This document shows positions 48,074 through 56,856 of a stretch of DNA of 64,000 nucleotides, one piece after another. The DNA is from JACCVL01 sp963695375 (lineage in GTDB: Bacteria; Actinomycetota; Actinomycetes; Propionibacteriales; Nocardioidaceae): contig OY968767.1 of the NCBI GenBank assembly GCA_963695375.1, forward strand, positions 1,798,001-1,862,000, written 5' to 3'. Below the pieces are notes generated by a model, which was given only the letters and a program-made list of their open reading frames with translations, was not told the origin of the DNA and ran no database searches. The position numbers and the translations under genes were made by a program. Position 1 is the first letter of the stretch, and each line of letters starts with the position of its first letter.

Positions 48074-50227
48074 TTACCGGGGGGTGAGGGTGACGTCGTC
48101 CACCAGGAACTGGGACATCGGCGAGGAGTCCTCCTTGGCGCGGAACCCGAGCGTGATGGTCTGACCCGACCAACGCGACATCGGGACGTCCCAGCGGATG
48201 TAGCTGTTGTTGGCGTCCATGTTGGACCAGTGTCCGGACGGGCCGATCTTGGTGCCGTTCACCAGCACGTCGAACGTGTCGAACTGGGAGAAGATGCCGT
48301 CCTCGGTGTAGACCAGCATGTCGAAGCGCAGGTGCGCGGTCGCGGTGTTCGGGACCGTGACGGTGCGAGTCATCAGCCCGTTGCTGGTCGTGCCCTGCAT
48401 GGCGAAGTTCGCCCACCAGCTCCCGCTGTGCGCCCAGCCGATGGCCTGGTTGTTGGTGATGATCGCCGAGCCCTGGCGGTCCCAGCCGACGTTCCCGGAC
48501 TCGAAGCCAGGGTTGCTGCCGAGGACGCTGGCGCCCTCGTCCAGCTGACCCTGGCAGGTCCAGTACCCGGCCGGCACGTCGACGGCCTTCCACGCGCGGA
48601 CCACCGCGGTGCACTTCTTCGGCGCCGCCGGGAACAGGTCCTTGGTGGCCCGGATGGTGGCGTCGCGCGCGTCGATGTAGCTGGTCGTGGAGGTCATGTA
48701 GACGCTCAGCGCGCGCCACCAGATCTTCGCCGCGGCCGTCTTGCCGATGCCGGCGAAGGTGGTGCCGTTGCACGACGTCCCGTTGTGCGGCAGGCCGCCG
48801 ATCGTCTTCGACCCGGTGCCCTCCGACAGCAGGTAGAAGAACTTGTTCGCCGGGCCGGACGTGTAGTGCACGTCGTCGTAGCCCATGCCGATGGTCCAGC
48901 AGTCGTAGCTGACGCCGTCCGCGCTGGGGGTGTCCATCCGGCGCAGGAACGGGCCGAAAGCCGGCTTGGTGATCTCCTCGCCGATGTAGTAGTCACCCGG
49001 GTCGCTCGCGCGGCCGGCGCCGAACTCGACCATCGTCCCGAAGATGTCGCTGGTGGCCTCGTTCAGGCCGCCGGACTCGCCGAAGTACCTCAACCCGGCG
49101 GTGTTCGAGGTGATGCCGTGGGTCATCTCGTGGCCGGCCACGTCGAGCGACACCAGCGGCTTGAAGGCCGTGCCGCCGTCGCCGTAGGTCATGCAGAAGC
49201 AGTCGTCGTCCCAGAACGCGTTGTCGTAGTTGGTGCCGTAGTGCACTCGGCTCTTCGCACCGACGCCGTCGCCACGGATGCCGGACCGGCCGAACGTCTC
49301 CTTGAAGTAGTCCCAGGTCTCGGCGCTGCCGAAGGCAACGTCCACCGCGGCGGACTGCCGGCTGCTGGTGCTGCCGTTGCCCCACGCGTTGTCGGGGTCG
49401 GTGAAGACCGTCCCGGCGAGGTAACCGCCGGGCGGGTCGGTCCCGTTGAACACGTCCACGGTGACCGCGCCGCCGCGGGTGTTGTCCTTCAGCTGGAAGG
49501 TGCCGCTCACCAGGGCGGTCTTCAACGGAACCGTGCCGCTGTAGAGCGACTGGCCGCTGCCGTCCGCGTGCTGGATCGAGCTCCAACCGGCGATGTAGCG
49601 CCCGGTGCGGGCGTCGACGTACTCCACCCGGCGCACCGGGCCGCCGCGGCGGTCGACGCCGTCGACGTCCACCTCCCAGGCCTGGCGCGGGACACCGTCG
49701 ACTGCCCAGACCACGAGCCGGGCACCGCCGACCGCCCCGTCGGCCAGGTGCTGGCGAGCGGCCGCGACGCGGGTCGCCGCCTTGCGGCCGACCACTGGGT
49801 CACCGGTCCAGACGGCCGCCAGCGACTGCTCGGTCGCGAAGTCGGCCGACCGGACCGCGCCGCTCGCCGACTGGTGCACGACGACGTCTCCGCCGACGAC
49901 CTGGAGTCCTCCGACGGTCCGGTCGTAGCGCAGGTGCCGGGTGCCGTCGGCGTCCCGCTCGACCGAGCGGGCGACCAGCCGCTCGCTACGGCTCAGCCCG
50001 AGGGCCGCTGCGACCGCGGGGGCGTCCGCGCGGGCCTGACGCAGGGCGTCCGCGCGGGCCGCGGGGCGGAATGTACGGTCGGGCCGGGCCCCCGCGTCGG
50101 CGGCGGGTCCCGGCGGGCTGGCCGGTGCTGCCGGCGGAGCGGCGGGTGGAGCCGCGGTCGCCGCGACCGGCAGCGCGAGCGCGCCGGTCAGGACCACGGC
50201 CATCGTGAGCGCAGGACGTCTGGACAC
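48074..50227 (-). CDS. Secreted M4 (thermolysin-like) metalloprotease with C-terminal beta-sandwich
   Basis: 717 residues from the GTG at 50227 (GAGGAG upstream). The signal peptide is MAVVLTGALALPVAATAAPP. The FTP/PepSY propeptide spans about 60-220. The mature domain has zinc motif HEMTH in LDVAGHEMTHGITSN, third ligand Glu in GGLNEATSDIFG, and a catalytic His near the C-terminal subdomain (MGYDDVHYTSGPANKFFYLLSEG). Residues about 565-717 are an added jelly-roll domain (NPGFESGNVGWDRQG to DDVTLTPR) like MAM/CBM modules. It is exported and self-processed, and acts on extracellular protein. Confidence 0.92.
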   Translation of the reverse strand: MSRRPALTMAVVLTGALALPVAATAAPPAAPPAAPASPPGPAADAGARPDRTFRPAARADALRQARADAPAVAAALGLSRSERLVARSVERDADGTRHLRYDRTVGGLQVVGGDVVVHQSASGAVRSADFATEQSLAAVWTGDPVVGRKAATRVAAARQHLADGAVGGARLVVWAVDGVPRQAWEVDVDGVDRRGGPVRRVEYVDARTGRYIAGWSSIQHADGSGQSLYSGTVPLKTALVSGTFQLKDNTRGGAVTVDVFNGTDPPGGYLAGTVFTDPDNAWGNGSTSSRQSAAVDVAFGSAETWDYFKETFGRSGIRGDGVGAKSRVHYGTNYDNAFWDDDCFCMTYGDGGTAFKPLVSLDVAGHEMTHGITSNTAGLRYFGESGGLNEATSDIFGTMVEFGAGRASDPGDYYIGEEITKPAFGPFLRRMDTPSADGVSYDCWTIGMGYDDVHYTSGPANKFFYLLSEGTGSKTIGGLPHNGTSCNGTTFAGIGKTAAAKIWWRALSVYMTSTTSYIDARDATIRATKDLFPAAPKKCTAVVRAWKAVDVPAGYWTCQGQLDEGASVLGSNPGFESGNVGWDRQGSAIITNNQAIGWAHSGSWWANFAMQGTTSNGLMTRTVTVPNTATAHLRFDMLVYTEDGIFSQFDTFDVLVNGTKIGPSGHWSNMDANNSYIRWDVPMSRWSGQTITLGFRAKEDSSPMSQFLVDDVTLTPR

Positions 50228-50318
50228 AAGGGCTCCTCGAGAAACCAGTGGCCGTCCCCCGTGCGGACACGGCAAACGCACGGTAGTCAAGCGACTACTC
50301 GACTGTCCGCCGATTGAG

Positions 50319-51362
50319 TCAAGAGGTCCGGTCGCTGCTCTGCTCCTGCTCAGCGACCCAGCGGTCGATCTCGGCCCAGCGCTCGAACAACCAGTCGATC
50401 CGCTCCTCCCGCCCGGCCGGCAGCTCCCCGGCCGGGTGGAACCACCAGCGCAGGTGCAGGGTCTTGTGCTCGTGCAGCACCCGCCAGGCTGCCTGCGCCC
50501 CGGTGATGTGCTCGAGGCCGGTGTGCGCCACCAGCACCAGGTCGGCGTGCGGAGCCGCCTCGACGGCGGCGAGCACCCCACCGGGGCGGGGCGGCAGCAC
50601 ATGCGGCATCTGATCGGCCCGGTCCGCGTACGCGCCGTGGCCGCGGCGGCGCAAGCGGTCGATGGCGCGGACCCGGCGGCGCGGGGTGTAGTTGCCGCCC
50701 TCGGGGAAGATCAGCAGCGCGTCCTCGTCCCCGAGGTCCGCCGCGAGCGCAGCGATCGTCGACTCGACATCCTCGCCCTCGCGCGGCTCGGGGTCGATGA
50801 AGCGGGACGGCAGCCGGTGGAACCAGACGTCCACGACCGGATCCAACGCCAGCGTCGACTTGGCGACCGTCCGCGGCCGGCGCAGGTGATCGCGGTTCAT
50901 CAGCGTCTCGAGCAGTAGCAGGCTGTCTCCCGGGCCGGCGTGCCGGCTGAGCACGATCATGGCGTTGGTGGAGCCCGGGACGCCGTCGTCGAGCGGGCTC
51001 CAGGACACCCCGTCGGTCTTCAGCCGCAGCGCGAACAGCCGCCGCGCCGTGCGCACGATGATCTGCAGCATCCAGCGCAGCAAGGCGTAGTGCGCGCGCT
51101 GGAACGCCGGCGAGGCCAGCCGGACACCGAAGCCGCTGGCCACCCACAGCACCAGCGCCGCGACCAGGGCGAGCAGCTCCACCGTCAGCCCGATCAGCGC
51201 GAAGCCGAGCAGTCGCAGTCCGCGCCAGCGCCCCGGCAGCCAGTACGACGCCAACGCCGCCGCGATGCCCAGCAAGGGCAGGGCGACGACCACGAGCACC
51301 CAGCACACCGCGAGCAGCACCGGTCCCACGACCCGACGGACGGCCCGCGGCGGCAGCCTCAC
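50319..51362 (-). CDS. PlsC-like 1-acylglycerol-3-phosphate acyltransferase
   Basis: 347 residues. Two or three N-terminal transmembrane helices (VGPVLLAVCWVLVVVALPLLG, LALIGL, ELLALVAALVLWVASG) precede the acyltransferase domain. The catalytic HX4D motif is HAGPGD (about 147-152) and the glycerol-phosphate motif is FPEGGNYTPRRR (about 225). It transfers acyl chains to lysophosphatidate or a related lipid at the membrane. Start GTG at 51362 overlaps the stop of the patatin gene (GTGA), so the two are coupled and may act together in lipid remodelling. Confidence 0.88.
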   Translation of the reverse strand: MRLPPRAVRRVVGPVLLAVCWVLVVVALPLLGIAAALASYWLPGRWRGLRLLGFALIGLTVELLALVAALVLWVASGFGVRLASPAFQRAHYALLRWMLQIIVRTARRLFALRLKTDGVSWSPLDDGVPGSTNAMIVLSRHAGPGDSLLLLETLMNRDHLRRPRTVAKSTLALDPVVDVWFHRLPSRFIDPEPREGEDVESTIAALAADLGDEDALLIFPEGGNYTPRRRVRAIDRLRRRGHGAYADRADQMPHVLPPRPGGVLAAVEAAPHADLVLVAHTGLEHITGAQAAWRVLHEHKTLHLRWWFHPAGELPAGREERIDWLFERWAEIDRWVAEQEQSSDRTS

Positions 51363-52249
51363 CGGACCGCCGCCGGGTCCTGGAGGTAGGCCTGCGTCGC
51401 CCGGTACGCGACCTCGATCCGCTCCGGGACCGACGAGAAGTCGCGGTAGCGGAACTGCCGGCGATCGCTGTAGGGGATCGGCTCCCCGCCGGTCGGCAGC
51501 ACGTGCACGTCGACATCCTCGGGCAGGGTGGCCATGGCAGTCGCGAACCGGTGCCGGCGGGCGATCTCGAACGCGACCAGCGCCACCTCCCAGGGCAGCC
51601 GGGGGACGTGCAACGGGGCCTCGATCCGCCCCACCTGCAGCACGTAGATGGTCCCGGCGCCCAGCGTCACGGCGCGGTCCACCGGGATGCTGGCCACCAG
51701 GCCGCCGTCGAGGAAGTGCTCGTCGCCGATGCGCACCGGTGCGAGCAGGCCGGGGACCGCGCTGCTCGCGAGGACGGCGTCCACCACCGGGCCGGCGGTG
51801 AACCAGTGCTCCGTGGCCCGCTCGATGCTCGCGGCCACGCATTGGAACGGGATCGCGAGGTCCTCGATCCGCAGGTCGCCCAGCTGCTCGCTGAGCAGGT
51901 CGCGCAGCGGCTCGGGCGGGTGCAGGTGCGTGCGGGTGCGGACCAGCGTCGCCGTCCGGGTCACCAGGGAACCGCGGAGGACGTCGCTGTCCGCGAGCCG
52001 CTGCCACAGCCCGGTCAGCCGGCCCACCACGTCCGCGCCGGAGCCGGTGGCCACCAGCGCGCCGTTGATCGCCCCGATCGACGTGCCGCACACCAGGTCG
52101 GGCTCGATCCCGGCCTCGGCGAGGGCGCGGAGCATGCCGACCTCGCTGGCGCCGAGCAGGCCGCCGCCGCCGAGGACGAACGCGACCGGCTGGCGCGGAG
52201 GGTGCGTACGAGGTGTCGGCGGGCGCACCGGTGGATCGTCCCAGACCAC
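51359..52249 (-). CDS. Patatin-like phospholipase (RssA type)
   Basis: 296 residues from the GTG at 52249. The oxyanion loop LGGGGLLGASEVG is at about 26-38, the nucleophile elbow GTSIGAING follows (Ser about 58), and the dyad Asp is in DGGLVASIP. An acyl hydrolase acting on membrane lipids is expected. An ATG 66 nt further upstream (52315) would give a Pro/Ser/Thr-rich extension overlapping the previous gene, so I prefer 52249, though its ribosome site is weak. It is coupled to the PlsC-like gene. Confidence 0.87.
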   Translation of the reverse strand: MVWDDPPVRPPTPRTHPPRQPVAFVLGGGGLLGASEVGMLRALAEAGIEPDLVCGTSIGAINGALVATGSGADVVGRLTGLWQRLADSDVLRGSLVTRTATLVRTRTHLHPPEPLRDLLSEQLGDLRIEDLAIPFQCVAASIERATEHWFTAGPVVDAVLASSAVPGLLAPVRIGDEHFLDGGLVASIPVDRAVTLGAGTIYVLQVGRIEAPLHVPRLPWEVALVAFEIARRHRFATAMATLPEDVDVHVLPTGGEPIPYSDRRQFRYRDFSSVPERIEVAYRATQAYLQDPAAVR

Positions 52250-52262
52250 GCCCCCGTTTCCG

Positions 52263-53032
52263 TCAGCCGGTGAAGCGGTCGACCCGGGTGTGGTAGCGGT
52301 GTCCGGCCTTGCCACCGAGCATGGCGGCGAGCAGGGTGCCGACGACGACGACGATCAGCGTGATGACGCCACCGGTGGTCAGGGTGTCGTCGGGGATCGG
52401 GATCGACGGCAGGTTGACGCGCTCGAGCACGTCGTACTGGCGGCCGAAGACGACGCCCAGGACCGCGGCGGCCACCGTCACCAGCAGCCCGATCAGCCAC
52501 ACCGCCAGGCCCTGGCGACCGCCGTCGTAGCGCGACATCCGGCCGGCGACGTACCCACCCGCGAAGTAGCCGATGAGCAGGATCACCAGCAGCACGATCA
52601 CGGCCGACAGCCCGATCGCGCGGGCCTCTCCGGCGGCGTCCGTGCGGGACACGTCGAGGCCGTCACCGACTGCTGCGGCGATGGCGCCGAGGACGCTGAC
52701 CAGCAGCACGGTCAGCGCGAACGCGACCAGCCAGCCGAAGAACGCCGCTCCGGTGTTGGCGCCACCGAAGCGCTCGTGTCGACGAGCCTCGACCTCGCGG
52801 GCATGGGGATGACCATGGGCCTGACCATGGGCCTGAGCAGGGCCTGACCAGGGGCCTCAGCATGGGCGTGCTCGGGGTGGTGCTCGTGGTCGAGCGGACG
52901 ACCGTGGCGGTCGGCGTGCTCGGAGTCGCTGTGCCGGCCGACGGGCTCGCCGACGTGCTCGCCACCGTGCCCCGACGGGTAGACGGCGGTCTGGTCGTGA
53001 TCGGGGGCGGATTCGGAACGGCGGTCGCTCAT
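52263..53032 (-). pseudogene. His-rich membrane protein with 1-nt frameshift
   Basis: The natural ATG at 53032 (AAGGAAG upstream) opens a His/Asp/Glu-rich N-terminus (HDQTAVYPSGHGGEH, LDHEHHPEHAHAEAPGQ). The frame then breaks in a run of 12-bp repeats at about 52800-52850. Restoring one T after position 52839, so the first unit matches its neighbours, yields APGQAHAQAHGQAHGHPHA and joins directly to REVEARRHERFGG and a membrane domain with about four helices (FFGWLVAFALTVLLVSVLG, AVIVLLVILLIGYFAGGYVAG, WLIGLLVTVAAAVLGVVFG, GVITLIVVVVGTLLAAML). In the second frame no standard start exists before a GTG at 52709 in the first helix. The family is a common actinobacterial membrane protein of unknown role. 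Confidence 0.75.
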
Positions 53033-53156
53033 CGGTCCACTTCCTTGCGTCTGGCCGTCGGCCCGGCAGGACAAACCGGTCGGTTCGGCATCCTGTTCTA
53101 CCTCGCCGCTGGCCCCGCTGCACCTCGAGCCGACACGCACCGGCGGCCCGGGTGAC

Positions 53157-53162
53157 TAGCCT
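53157..53162 (+). promoter_or_regulatory. Putative -10 element TAGCCT (leaderless)
   Basis: TAGCCT ends 6 nt before the GTG at 53169. Confidence 0.45.
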
Positions 53163-53168
53163 GGCGCG

Positions 53169-54386
53169 GTGCCGGATGCCGACCTGCCACCTCCCGACGC
53201 GCCGACGGTGGCCGACGTGACCGGGCTGCTCGACCGCTGGTTCCCCGCCGCCTGGGCCGACGAGTGGGACGCGGTCGGCACCGTGTGCGGCGATCCGGCG
53301 GCGCCGGTCCGCCGGGTGCTGCTGGCCGTCGACCCGGTGCGCGCCGTCGTGGACGAGGCTCGGGACTGGGGTGCGGACCTGCTCGTGGTGCACCACCCGC
53401 TGCTGCTGCGACCCGTGCACGGGGTGCCGGCCACGACACCCAAGGGTCGGGTGGTGCACGACCTGGTCCGGGCCGGGATCGCGCTGCACGTGTGCCACAC
53501 CAACGCCGACTCCCCGGCGGGCGGCGTCAGCGAGGCGCTGGCCACGGCGCTCGGACTGGTGGACCTGACGCCGATACGACCGGATCCCGCCGAGCCGCTG
53601 GACAAGCTGGTCGTCTTCGTCCCGACCGACGCGATCGGCCCGGTGCGGGCTGCCGTGACGGACGCCGGTGCGGGGGCGATCGGCGACTATGACCGCTGCA
53701 CCTTCACCTCCGCCGGGACCGGTTCGTTCCGGCCGCTGCACGGAGCGGCCCCGGCCGTGGGCGAGGTGGGTCGGGTCACCGAGGTGCCGGAGATCCGACT
53801 GGAGACGGTGCTGCCGCGCGCCCGCCGGGCCGCGGTGCTGGCGGCGTTGCGGTCGGCGCACCCGTACGAGGAGCCGGCCTTCGACCTGCTGCCGATGGCG
53901 GACCTGCCCGGCGACCGCGGCAGCGGGCGGGTCGGCCGGCTGGAGCATCCGGCGGCGCTGACCGACTTCGTCCGCCGAGTGGCCGCCGCGCTGCCGGCCA
54001 CCGCCAGCGCGGTGCGGGTCGCGGGGGACCCGGGACGGCGACTGGAGCGGGTGGCGGTGTGCGGGGGGTCCGGTGACTTCCTGCTCGACGAGGTCCGACG
54101 GCTGGGCGTGGACGCCTACGTCACCTCGGACCTGCGGCACCACCCGGTGTCGGAGTTCCGCGAGCACGCCGGCGCCGATCCGCACACCCCGGCGCTGGTG
54201 GACGTGCCGCACATGGCGGCGGAGTGGACCTGGCTGCCGCCACTCGCCGGACGACTGACGGGGGCGCTGGGGGGTGCGCTGGCCGGGGGGCGCGACGGAC
54301 CGGCCACTACGGTGGAGGTCCGCGTCTCGACCCTGGTGACCGATCCCTGGACGGACCACGTGCCGATGCGCGGCCCGACCGGCTGA
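53169..54386 (+). CDS. Nif3-like dinuclear metal centre protein
   Basis: 405 residues of the NIF3/GTP cyclohydrolase I type 2 (YqfO/YbgI) family. The first half has WADEWDAVGTVCGDP, VVHHPLLLRPV and CHTNADSPAGGVSEALA; the end has AVCGGSGDFLLDEVRRLGVDAYVTSDLRHHPVSE, supplying metal-binding His/Asp/Glu. Between them (about 140-240) is the YqfO-type PII/CutA-like insert (KLVVFVPTDAIGPVRAAVTDAGAG to HPYEEPAFDL). It forms toroidal hexamers in known members; its reaction is not established. It is first in a conserved group with the zinc-ribbon and RNase H genes. Confidence 0.9.
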   Translation: MPDADLPPPDAPTVADVTGLLDRWFPAAWADEWDAVGTVCGDPAAPVRRVLLAVDPVRAVVDEARDWGADLLVVHHPLLLRPVHGVPATTPKGRVVHDLVRAGIALHVCHTNADSPAGGVSEALATALGLVDLTPIRPDPAEPLDKLVVFVPTDAIGPVRAAVTDAGAGAIGDYDRCTFTSAGTGSFRPLHGAAPAVGEVGRVTEVPEIRLETVLPRARRAAVLAALRSAHPYEEPAFDLLPMADLPGDRGSGRVGRLEHPAALTDFVRRVAAALPATASAVRVAGDPGRRLERVAVCGGSGDFLLDEVRRLGVDAYVTSDLRHHPVSEFREHAGADPHTPALVDVPHMAAEWTWLPPLAGRLTGALGGALAGGRDGPATTVEVRVSTLVTDPWTDHVPMRGPTG

Positions 54387-54426
54387 CCCATGCCGCGACA
54401 CGCCGCCAGACTTCGAGGAGCCCCCG

Positions 54427-55170
54427 CTGAGAGCCGACCCCGCCGCGCAGCACGCCCTGCTGGACGTCCAGAGCCTGGATGCCCGGCTTGACCGGCTGAC
54501 GCACCAGCGACGCACCCTGCCCGAGGTGGCCCGGTCCGAGCAGCTGGCCGCGCAGCGCGCGGACCTCTCGGTCCGGCACGGGCTGGAGCGCACCGCCGTG
54601 TCCGACCTGGCCGCCGAGGTGCGCAAGGCCGACGCGGACGTGAGCCAGGTCCGCACCCGCCGCCAGCGCGACCAGGAGCGGTTGGACAAGGGGGCCGTCA
54701 GCTCGCCCAAGGAGTTGCAGGGCTTGCAGCACGAGATCGTGAGCCTGGACCGCCGGATCGGCACGCTCGAGGACGCCGAGCTCGAGGTGATGGAGCAGCT
54801 CGAGCAGGCGCAGGCCACGTTGGACGCGACCGAGGCCGAGCTGGCGGCGCTGGACGCCGAGCTCGGCGCCGCCACAGCGGCCAGGGACGAGGCGTTGGCC
54901 GACCTGGACCGGCAGGCCGAGGCGGCCCGCGTCGAACGTGAGCAGACCGTGGCGGGAGTGCCGGCCGACCTGCTGACGGTGTACGACAAGGTGCGCGGCC
55001 AACAGGGCGGGGTGGGTGCGGCCGAGCTCCGGCAGCGTCGGTGTGAGGGCTGCCGGCTGGAGCTCAACGCGGCGGACCTGCGCGAGCTGGCGGCCGAGCC
55101 ACCGGACACCGTGCTGCGCTGCCCGGAGTGCAACCGGTTGCTCGTGCGCACCGCCGAGTCGGGCCTGTGA
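54427..55170 (+). CDS. C4 zinc-ribbon coiled-coil protein, probable CTG start
   Basis: 247 residues if begun at CTG 54427. GAGGAG at 54415-54420 lies 6 nt before this CTG, and the encoded start (x-RADPAAQHALLDVQSLDARLDRL) matches the beginning of the family; no ATG, GTG or TTG occurs in frame before a GTG at 54526, which would delete the first 33 residues. A long helical hairpin (about 15-180) is followed by a zinc ribbon: CEGC at about 202-205 and CPEC near 232. The family is probably nucleic-acid associated; its role is unknown. The stop overlaps the next start (GTGA). Confidence 0.82.
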   Translation: MRADPAAQHALLDVQSLDARLDRLTHQRRTLPEVARSEQLAAQRADLSVRHGLERTAVSDLAAEVRKADADVSQVRTRRQRDQERLDKGAVSSPKELQGLQHEIVSLDRRIGTLEDAELEVMEQLEQAQATLDATEAELAALDAELGAATAARDEALADLDRQAEAARVEREQTVAGVPADLLTVYDKVRGQQGGVGAAELRQRRCEGCRLELNAADLRELAAEPPDTVLRCPECNRLLVRTAESGL

Positions 55171-56384
55171 GCGCCGGGCGGGACCCGGTCCGCGCCGTCG
55201 TCGTCGAGGCCGACGGCGGCTCGCGCGGGAACCCCGGCCCCGCCGCGTACGGCGCGCTGATCCGGGACCGCGACAGCGGGCGGGTCCTGGCCGAGGCGGC
55301 CGAGACGATCGGGACGGCGACCAACAACGTGGCGGAGTACCGCGGCCTGATCGCCGGGCTCGAGCTGGTCGCGGAGCACGCGGCCGGCGCCGCGGTCGAG
55401 GTGCGGATGGACTCGAAGCTCGTCATCGAGCAGATGGCCGGCCGATGGAAGATCAAGCATCCCGGGATGCGACCGCTCGCGCTGCAGGCGCAGCGGATCG
55501 CACCGGCGGGGACGGTGTGGACCTGGGTGCCGCGGGCGGAGAACGGCGCGGCCGACCGGCTGCTGAACGACGTGCTGGACGGCCGGCGGGCCGAGGGCGC
55601 CCGGGTGGTGGACGAGGCGGATCGTGCGGCCGAGGACGCGCTGGTCGGTGCGCGGGCGGGGGATCCGCGCGAGCGCACCGGCTCGCGCGGCGACCCCCTG
55701 GTGGGCTGGCGGGACCGTGAGCAGACCCCGCCGACCACCGTCGTGTTGCTGCGGCACGGGGTCACCGACAGCACCGAGCGTCGACTGTTCTGCGGCACCG
55801 GTGGCAGCGACCCGGGTCTCACCGAGCGCGGGCGCGGGCAGGTGGCCAAGGCCGCCGGCTGGCTGGAGCGCCGGCGCGAGGCGCTGGCCGCCGGGGACCC
55901 CATCGCCCTTGATGGGGTGGGTGCGGTCGACGTGATCGTGAGCTCCCCGCTGCGGCGCTGCCGGGAGACCGCGAACCTGGTCGCCGGACGGCTGGGGCTG
56001 CCGGTGACGGTGGTCGACGACCTGGCCGAGGCGGCCTTCGGCGACTGGGACGGGCTGACCTTCGCCGAGGTCCAGGTCCGCTGGCCGGATCTGCTGGCCA
56101 GCTGGCTGCGGGACCCGTCGGTGCGCCCGCCCGGTGGTGAGTCCAACGACGCGGTCGCCACCCGGGTCGCCCGCGTGCTCAGCCGGCTGGTCGCCGAGCA
56201 CGAGGGCCGGACCGTCCTCGCCGTCTCGCACGTGACACCGATCAAGGCGGTCGTGCGCGAGGCGCTGGACGCCTCAGTCCAGGTGCTGCACCGGATGCAG
56301 CTGGCGCCGGCCTCGCTGAGCGTCACCCAGTGGTGGCCGGACGGGGTCTCGGTGCTGCGGACGTTCTCGTACGAGGCGGAGTGA
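55167..56384 (+). CDS. Bifunctional RNase HI / histidine phosphatase (CobC-like)
   Basis: 405 residues, a fusion known from mycobacteria. The N-terminal RNase HI domain (about 1-140) has the acidic site residues in VEADGGSRGNPGP, NNVAEYRGLIAGLEL, VRMDSKLVIEQM and ENGAADRLLND, and degrades RNA in RNA-DNA hybrids. A linker with many Arg/Asp residues leads to the phosphatase domain (about 190-405), with catalytic LLRHGVTDSTERRLFCG, SSPLRRCRETA and VSHVTPIKAVV, as in alpha-ribazole phosphatase of cobalamin synthesis. It is translationally coupled to the zinc-ribbon gene by GTGA and lies just upstream of rnpB. Confidence 0.94.
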   Translation: MSAGRDPVRAVVVEADGGSRGNPGPAAYGALIRDRDSGRVLAEAAETIGTATNNVAEYRGLIAGLELVAEHAAGAAVEVRMDSKLVIEQMAGRWKIKHPGMRPLALQAQRIAPAGTVWTWVPRAENGAADRLLNDVLDGRRAEGARVVDEADRAAEDALVGARAGDPRERTGSRGDPLVGWRDREQTPPTTVVLLRHGVTDSTERRLFCGTGGSDPGLTERGRGQVAKAAGWLERRREALAAGDPIALDGVGAVDVIVSSPLRRCRETANLVAGRLGLPVTVVDDLAEAAFGDWDGLTFAEVQVRWPDLLASWLRDPSVRPPGGESNDAVATRVARVLSRLVAEHEGRTVLAVSHVTPIKAVVREALDASVQVLHRMQLAPASLSVTQWWPDGVSVLRTFSYEAE

Positions 56385-56411
56385 CCGCCGGGCGGGGGAT
56401 AGGCTGACCGC

Positions 56412-56832
56412 GCGGACGAGCCGGCCAGGCGACCGCGCCGCGTGCCCTCGGGTGTCGCGTCGAGGAAGGTCCGGACTCCACAGAGCGAGGTGGTGGGCAA
56501 CACCCACCCGGGGCAACCCGCGGGACAGTGCCACAGAAAGCAGACCGCCAACGGCCGTCGGGGTTCGCCCCGACGGTGCGGGCAAGGGTGAAACGGTGGT
56601 GTAAGAGACCACCAGCACCCCGGGTGACCGGGGTGGCTCGGTAAACCCCACCTGGAGCAAGGCCAAAAGGGCCGACCGTTCGCGGTCGGTCTGCGCGGAC
56701 GACCGAGGGCTGCTCGCCCGAGTCCGCGGGTGGGCCGCAGGAGGGCGCCGGCAACGGCGTCCGTAGATGGATGGTCGCCACGGTCGTCGCGAGACGGCCG
56801 ACAGGATCCGGCCTACCGGCCGGCTCGTCCGC
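56412..56832 (+). ncRNA. rnpB: RNase P RNA, bacterial class A
   Basis: The catalytic RNA of RNase P. The P1 helix is formed by GCGGACGAGCCGG (from 56412) and CCGGCTCGTCCGC (ending 56832). Conserved core blocks appear in order: GAGGAAGGTCCGGACTCCAC (P4 5' strand region, 56460s), CAGTGCCACAGAAAGCAGACC, GGGTGAAACGGTGG, GTAAGAGACCACCAGC, GGTAAACCCCACCTGGAGC, GCCCGAGTCCGCGGGTGGGC and CGTAGATGGATGGTC. Ends are set by P1 pairing and may be off by a few nucleotides. Confidence 0.95.
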
Positions 56833-56856
56833 CCCTCACCAGCCGGGAAGTGTGGG

